Shown here: positions 17,312 through 20,824 of the stretch, piece after piece
Layout of the letters: every line of letters begins with the position of its first letter
How positions within the stretch are numbered: position 1 is the first letter of the stretch
Virus record (IMG/VR): IMGVR_UViG_3300020171_000144
Location: 1 to 20,824 of that record
Length of the DNA stretch: 20,824 nt
Source of the DNA: a virus
Direction: 5' to 3' (one strand)
Made by a program: the position numbers and the translations under genes
The notes under the pieces: model-generated
What the model saw: the letters and a program-made list of their open reading frames with translations, nothing else
The model's database searches: none
Told to the model about the DNA's origin: nothing

Positions 17312-19642
17312 GTGCTTATAAACTACAGACATGTATCTCCAAGAGCACAGAAGAATCTAAAGCCCATAGTCTTGGATAACTTTAATCTTGGGGTAAACAC
17401 GTCTCTTTCCGCAGCAGCAATACAAGCTAATGAGATGTCGTCTTGTGTTAATTTCAAGCTCCTCCCATTGGGCGGCCTTCAAATCCGGGAAGGCTTAACC
17501 AGGTACACAACCAGCCCTTTAACTGAGAGGATCTCATTTTTTACCTTTTTCCCTTTTGACATAGACCTGAGCGACCTTCGAGTATTTGAAGATACAACAG
17601 ATCGTGAGTGGAAAAACTCAGCAGGAAGGCAATGGGCGATAGAAGTCCCTGCATCAAGTGGAACGGATGAATTAATAGTTACACAGCCTGATAATAAACT
17701 TTACCTTCTTAATAGTTTAAAAGCTCCAGTCGAGCAGGCTACTCTTGAAGGTGATGCGACAATAATTCCCTTTGGGGATAAAGCGATAATATGCGATGGA
17801 AGCTTTTTAAAGTATTGGGATAAAAACACAAATACAGTTTTAATGGCATATGATGATGGCTCTGGTGATGACGGATATCAATATGACAACACCGCCCTAA
17901 CTCCTGACACAATGATTAAACTATACAGCGGTGGAAACACTAAAGCAGGCGTGAGTTTTGAAACACAGGATTGGGATAGTTCCTATACCATTACAATAAC
18001 TACAGTCGAGATATATGCTTTAAAATCAGGCAGCCCTACTGGAAATGTGGGATGTGAACTATATCTTGACAGTGATGACTCTTTGGTCGCAACGGCTACT
18101 ACAATTTATTCAGCCGCAGACATTGGCACATTATCGGAAAAACTAACATTCACATTCGCTTCAGGAACAATGGAACATCTTACTGTTTATAATGCGGTTC
18201 TCACTTATGCAGGCGGAGATGCTTCAAATTATATTCAACTTGAGTGTGACACAGTAACAGCTTCCGGGGATTCTAAATACTATGATGGAGCATGGAAAGA
18301 AGATGCCTTAAAAATCGCAGTAGTAGGAGTAAAGCCTGGTCGTCCACCAAGCGCAATGTTTGGATTGGTTCAAGCCAATAGAATATTCGTAAGCGGCGAT
18401 CCTTTTAATCCTGGTGTATTATGGTATTCAAATCTAAATACAGTGTTTGACTGGTCAACCGCTGATGGTGGAGGATGGATTGGCGTTATTGATGATAATG
18501 TTACTAACTTTCCAGTAGGGGCATTGGTTTCGTTCTTTGGTAGTATTTATATTTTTGGGCAACAATCACAACCTTATTTATGCAAACTTTCAGGCAGTGA
18601 CCCAACAGATTATGCAATTTCTCCAATATTCCAAAGGATTTATTCAACATATAAAACAGCAAAACATACAGTAAACGATTTATGGTTCGGAAGTGATAGC
18701 GGAATCAATGCACTTTCAGGAGTAGAGCAGTTTGGTGATTTAAGAACAGAGAACGAATCGGATGCAGTTGATGATAGAATAAAAAGTTATTGGGATGATG
18801 AGGAAGCCTTTACTGGGTATAATAGTGCAACAGGACAATGCTTTTTAAAGCTTCCCAACTATGCAAGGGTTTTAGTAGTTCATACTAAAAATCCTATTCT
18901 TAACCAAGGTAAGATCAGATACCCATGGTCTGAATACATATTCGTTAAAGAGAATCTTTCATCATCTACATATAAATGGACAGCAAGCGATACTGCTAAT
19001 GAATACTACGTTGAATTGGCATCCGGTGGCGATCCTTCATTGTCTGAGCCATCTTATCTTCTTATGCAGGACTCAGTAATAACTAATGGAACGGTAGGTT
19101 CACTAACAGATCATACATGGGATTATGGCGATAACGATACCTTAGGATATAGCACAATATACATAAGAGATGATTCTGGCGATCCTGATACAACAAGTGT
19201 AAGAATCCAAACCGTATTAGAGCCTACCGCTTTTGCTAATTATCACAATGAGTTTTATATAGCTTGTGACGATGGATATATTTATAAATTAGACTCAACA
19301 GTTGAAAAAGACAACTCTGTGGAAGTGCCTTATGTGCTTGGCGGAAAGATGTTTGAAAGCCCTTACAATGACGTATGCCTTGAGAAATACGATGTATCAT
19401 GTGGGACAAGTTCGACAGGAGCTACACTTGATCTTGAAATATACGAAGAAGATTTGGATGTTGATCAACTTCATTCTGCTTCTACAGACGCAAGCTTTTC
19501 AATCACTATAAATACTGATTTTAACAGGAATCTAAATTATAACGTTAAGAAGTTTTTACCTATGCTCAGAAATATTGATCCAGATGATACTGAATTAAGG
19601 ATTAATAATATTTCTCTAATTGTGCGTTCTTTAAATATGTAA
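17312..19642 (+). CDS. Tail nozzle-like protein with inserted jelly-roll domain
   Basis: A 776-residue protein with GTG start one base after the adaptor stop, behind GGGGGGAT. The N-terminus NFNLGVNTSLSAAAIQANEM then KLLPLGGLQIREGLTRY matches the start of podovirus nozzle/stabilisation proteins (P22 gp10 and T7 gp12 type), which form a beta-propeller tube. Residues about 205-327 look like an inserted carbohydrate-binding-like jelly roll (EIYALKSGSPTGNVGCELYL, then LTYAGGDASNYIQLECDT). After it come propeller-like blades (QANRIFVSGDPFNPGVLWYS, FFGSIYIFGQQSQPYLCKLS). It closes the head and joins it to the fibres. The nozzle call is moderate; insertion is inferred. Confidence 0.65.
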   Translation: MLINYRHVSPRAQKNLKPIVLDNFNLGVNTSLSAAAIQANEMSSCVNFKLLPLGGLQIREGLTRYTTSPLTERISFFTFFPFDIDLSDLRVFEDTTDREWKNSAGRQWAIEVPASSGTDELIVTQPDNKLYLLNSLKAPVEQATLEGDATIIPFGDKAIICDGSFLKYWDKNTNTVLMAYDDGSGDDGYQYDNTALTPDTMIKLYSGGNTKAGVSFETQDWDSSYTITITTVEIYALKSGSPTGNVGCELYLDSDDSLVATATTIYSAADIGTLSEKLTFTFASGTMEHLTVYNAVLTYAGGDASNYIQLECDTVTASGDSKYYDGAWKEDALKIAVVGVKPGRPPSAMFGLVQANRIFVSGDPFNPGVLWYSNLNTVFDWSTADGGGWIGVIDDNVTNFPVGALVSFFGSIYIFGQQSQPYLCKLSGSDPTDYAISPIFQRIYSTYKTAKHTVNDLWFGSDSGINALSGVEQFGDLRTENESDAVDDRIKSYWDDEEAFTGYNSATGQCFLKLPNYARVLVVHTKNPILNQGKIRYPWSEYIFVKENLSSSTYKWTASDTANEYYVELASGGDPSLSEPSYLLMQDSVITNGTVGSLTDHTWDYGDNDTLGYSTIYIRDDSGDPDTTSVRIQTVLEPTAFANYHNEFYIACDDGYIYKLDSTVEKDNSVEVPYVLGGKMFESPYNDVCLEKYDVSCGTSSTGATLDLEIYEEDLDVDQLHSASTDASFSITINTDFNRNLNYNVKKFLPMLRNIDPDDTELRINNISLIVRSLNM

Positions 19643-19657
19643 TAATATGAGGTAGTT

Positions 19658-20824
19658 ATGGCTCTCAAAAATTATTCGGCAACAAGTCTAATAGGCGGTG
19701 GAAGTGGAGCACTTGATTCTATAAGTGGCACAAATCTAACCGATCTTGATTCAGCTATGGTTTTTACGGCTGACACTTTTTATTTCTATATATTAGATGA
19801 TGATTCTGCGGCTGCTGAAAGTTCACCAGATATTATAGAACCGGCTGCCACGGCAGGCAATAAACGATGGATTCTAATATTCAGCATGGGGACTTCCGGT
19901 GTAATCACTTTAAGCAATACCGGACTTCATCTTTTAGATACAGGTGGAAACCATGATCTTATTATAAAGCCAGGCTCGGATGTAACTGCCGACCGGACAC
20001 TTACACTTACCACTGGTGATTCAAATAGAACTGTTACATTGAGCGGAAACCCGACTCTTTCTGACTGGTTTGATCAAGCGGTTAAGGCTGCTTCATCTCC
20101 AACTTTTGCTGGTGTAACGCTTGGCAACACAGGTTTGCATATACTTGATTCAAACGCTTCTCACGATCTTATTATAAAGCCAGGTTCAGACTTAACAGCG
20201 GATAAAACTCTTACTGTAACTACCGGAGATGCTGATAGAACATTAACGCTGAGTGGCAATCCTACCTTGTCTGACTGGTTCGACCAAGCAGTTAAAACTA
20301 CAAGTTCGCCCACTTTTGCAGGTTTAACATTAGATGCACTTCTTACAGCCACAGTAGTAGAAATCAACACAGCCTGTGACGGAGTTTTGGCTACTGCTGC
20401 CGAAATCAACACAGCCTGTGATTTGACAGCTAACGGTTTTTTCACGACCGGCAGTGTAAACAAGATGTTGTTTTATCTTGATACCGCTCCTACGGGATGG
20501 TCGATTGACACAGCGATGAACGATAAACTTGTATTTGTGACTAAAGGCAGTGGTGCTGGTGGGCTCGCTGGAGGGATAGCCCATGCCACAGGCTCATGGA
20601 CTCTTTCAGGTTTAACATATAACACAGTGATCGCTCACACACATACAACTTCAGGTACGGCGGCCAGTAATGGATCACATACACATACATTTGGAAGGTA
20701 TAAAAACGCTGGTGGCGCTGTAAATTATGTTGAGGGTGATGAGTTAACAGCACTGGCAGGCACAACCACTACTGACGCTAACGGAGCGCATACCCATTCA
20801 GTTACAGGTACAGCGGCTTCAACT
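19658..20824 (+). CDS. Tail fibre with tail-collar-like part (cut by window end)
   Basis: ATG 19658, open to the last base (389 residues; the true end is beyond the window). Residues about 87-156 and 157-226 form a tandem repeat of exactly 70 residues (NTGLHLLDTGGNHDLIIKPG and NTGLHILDSNASHDLIIKPG), and TAAEINTACD-type phrases follow. Then comes a phage tail-collar-like start (KMLFYLDTAPTGW, residues 269-281) and a Gly-rich region with HTHTTSGT, HTHTFG and HTHSV. Such HxH motifs are known from short tail fibres (T4 gp12), where they bind metal ions in a trimer knot. It is probably the receptor-binding fibre. It begins behind GAGG. Confidence 0.8.
   Translation, partial: MALKNYSATSLIGGGSGALDSISGTNLTDLDSAMVFTADTFYFYILDDDSAAAESSPDIIEPAATAGNKRWILIFSMGTSGVITLSNTGLHLLDTGGNHDLIIKPGSDVTADRTLTLTTGDSNRTVTLSGNPTLSDWFDQAVKAASSPTFAGVTLGNTGLHILDSNASHDLIIKPGSDLTADKTLTVTTGDADRTLTLSGNPTLSDWFDQAVKTTSSPTFAGLTLDALLTATVVEINTACDGVLATAAEINTACDLTANGFFTTGSVNKMLFYLDTAPTGWSIDTAMNDKLVFVTKGSGAGGLAGGIAHATGSWTLSGLTYNTVIAHTHTTSGTAASNGSHTHTFGRYKNAGGAVNYVEGDELTALAGTTTTDANGAHTHSVTGTAAST
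19916..20335 (+). repeat. 210-bp tandem repeat inside the tail fibre
   Basis: Units 19916-20125 and 20126-20335 each encode 70 residues with strong identity, including DLIIKPGSD, TLSGNPTLSDWFDQAVK and SSPTFAG. Bases are diverged but the length is exactly conserved. Confidence 0.85.

Noticed and set aside
20161-20765. Minus-strand open frames across the tail fibre
   Set aside because: They are shadows of the repetitive Thr/Ala/Gly-rich fibre gene and have no ribosome-binding sites.
1-20824. CRISPR array, tRNA, integrase, reverse transcriptase or lysis cassette
   Set aside because: No regular spacer-repeat series, no cloverleaf, and no matching protein motifs were seen in the frames read.

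Overview
This window is the DNA-packaging and virion-assembly half of a tailed bacteriophage genome (or a prophage or metagenomic contig of one), preceded by a small-gene region. The evidence is a terminase small and large subunit pair, a portal of about 700 residues with a C-terminal coiled coil, a scaffold, an N4-gp56-type major capsid protein, a head-tail adaptor, a long beta-propeller-like tail protein and a tail fibre, in the usual order. A long portal, an N4-gp56-type capsid protein, a nozzle-like protein and no tape measure within the window suggest a short-tailed (podovirus-type) particle. No host gene, integrase, tRNA or polymerase is visible, so the host cannot be named. Coding is dense, AT-rich, and often overlaps by ATGA or GTGA.

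Layout. Positions 1-370 hold the end of one gene and a small Cys-rich gene closed by a bidirectional terminator. Positions 381-1471 carry four small minus-strand genes, among them a 57-residue ribbon-helix-helix-like protein. Positions 1472-1863 form a divergent control region with promoter-like sequences on both strands, two pairs of direct repeats and a structured leader. Positions 1864-3746 are a rightward run of tiny overlapping genes (zinc ribbon, membrane protein, HExxH metallopeptidase-like protein, signal-peptide protein). Packaging follows (terS, terL, 3743-5780), then a Phd-like repeat-bearing protein, an HTH protein, a protein of unknown function and a beta-solenoid-like protein (to 8314). 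Positions 8415-12060 hold a conserved small gene, a Lar-like zinc protein, an HNH endonuclease, the portal and a small partner. Positions 12057-13273 are small accessory genes with internal duplication, ended by a strong terminator. Positions 13485-20824 are virion genes: decoration-like protein, scaffold, capsid, head protein, adaptor, nozzle and a tail fibre cut by the window end.

Two patterns are not explained by ordinary annotation. First, three short elements (7245-7276, 13406-13436, 14182-14212) share a CCGACAA box followed 7-8 nt later by a 5-bp hairpin with a 7-nt GACA-type loop. The stems differ by compensating changes, and each lies upstream of a virion-protein gene. A fourth, looser hairpin with a GACAAAA loop lies at 16138-16156. 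This looks like a phage-specific RNA or promoter element controlling structural genes. Second, three accessory insertions (Lar-like gene, HNH gene and an MDAGE-starting gene) are each flanked by diverged copies of a neighbouring gene's end or start. In two of them the copies differ mainly at synonymous positions. This suggests cassette gain by recombination with related phage genomes rather than recent tandem duplication.
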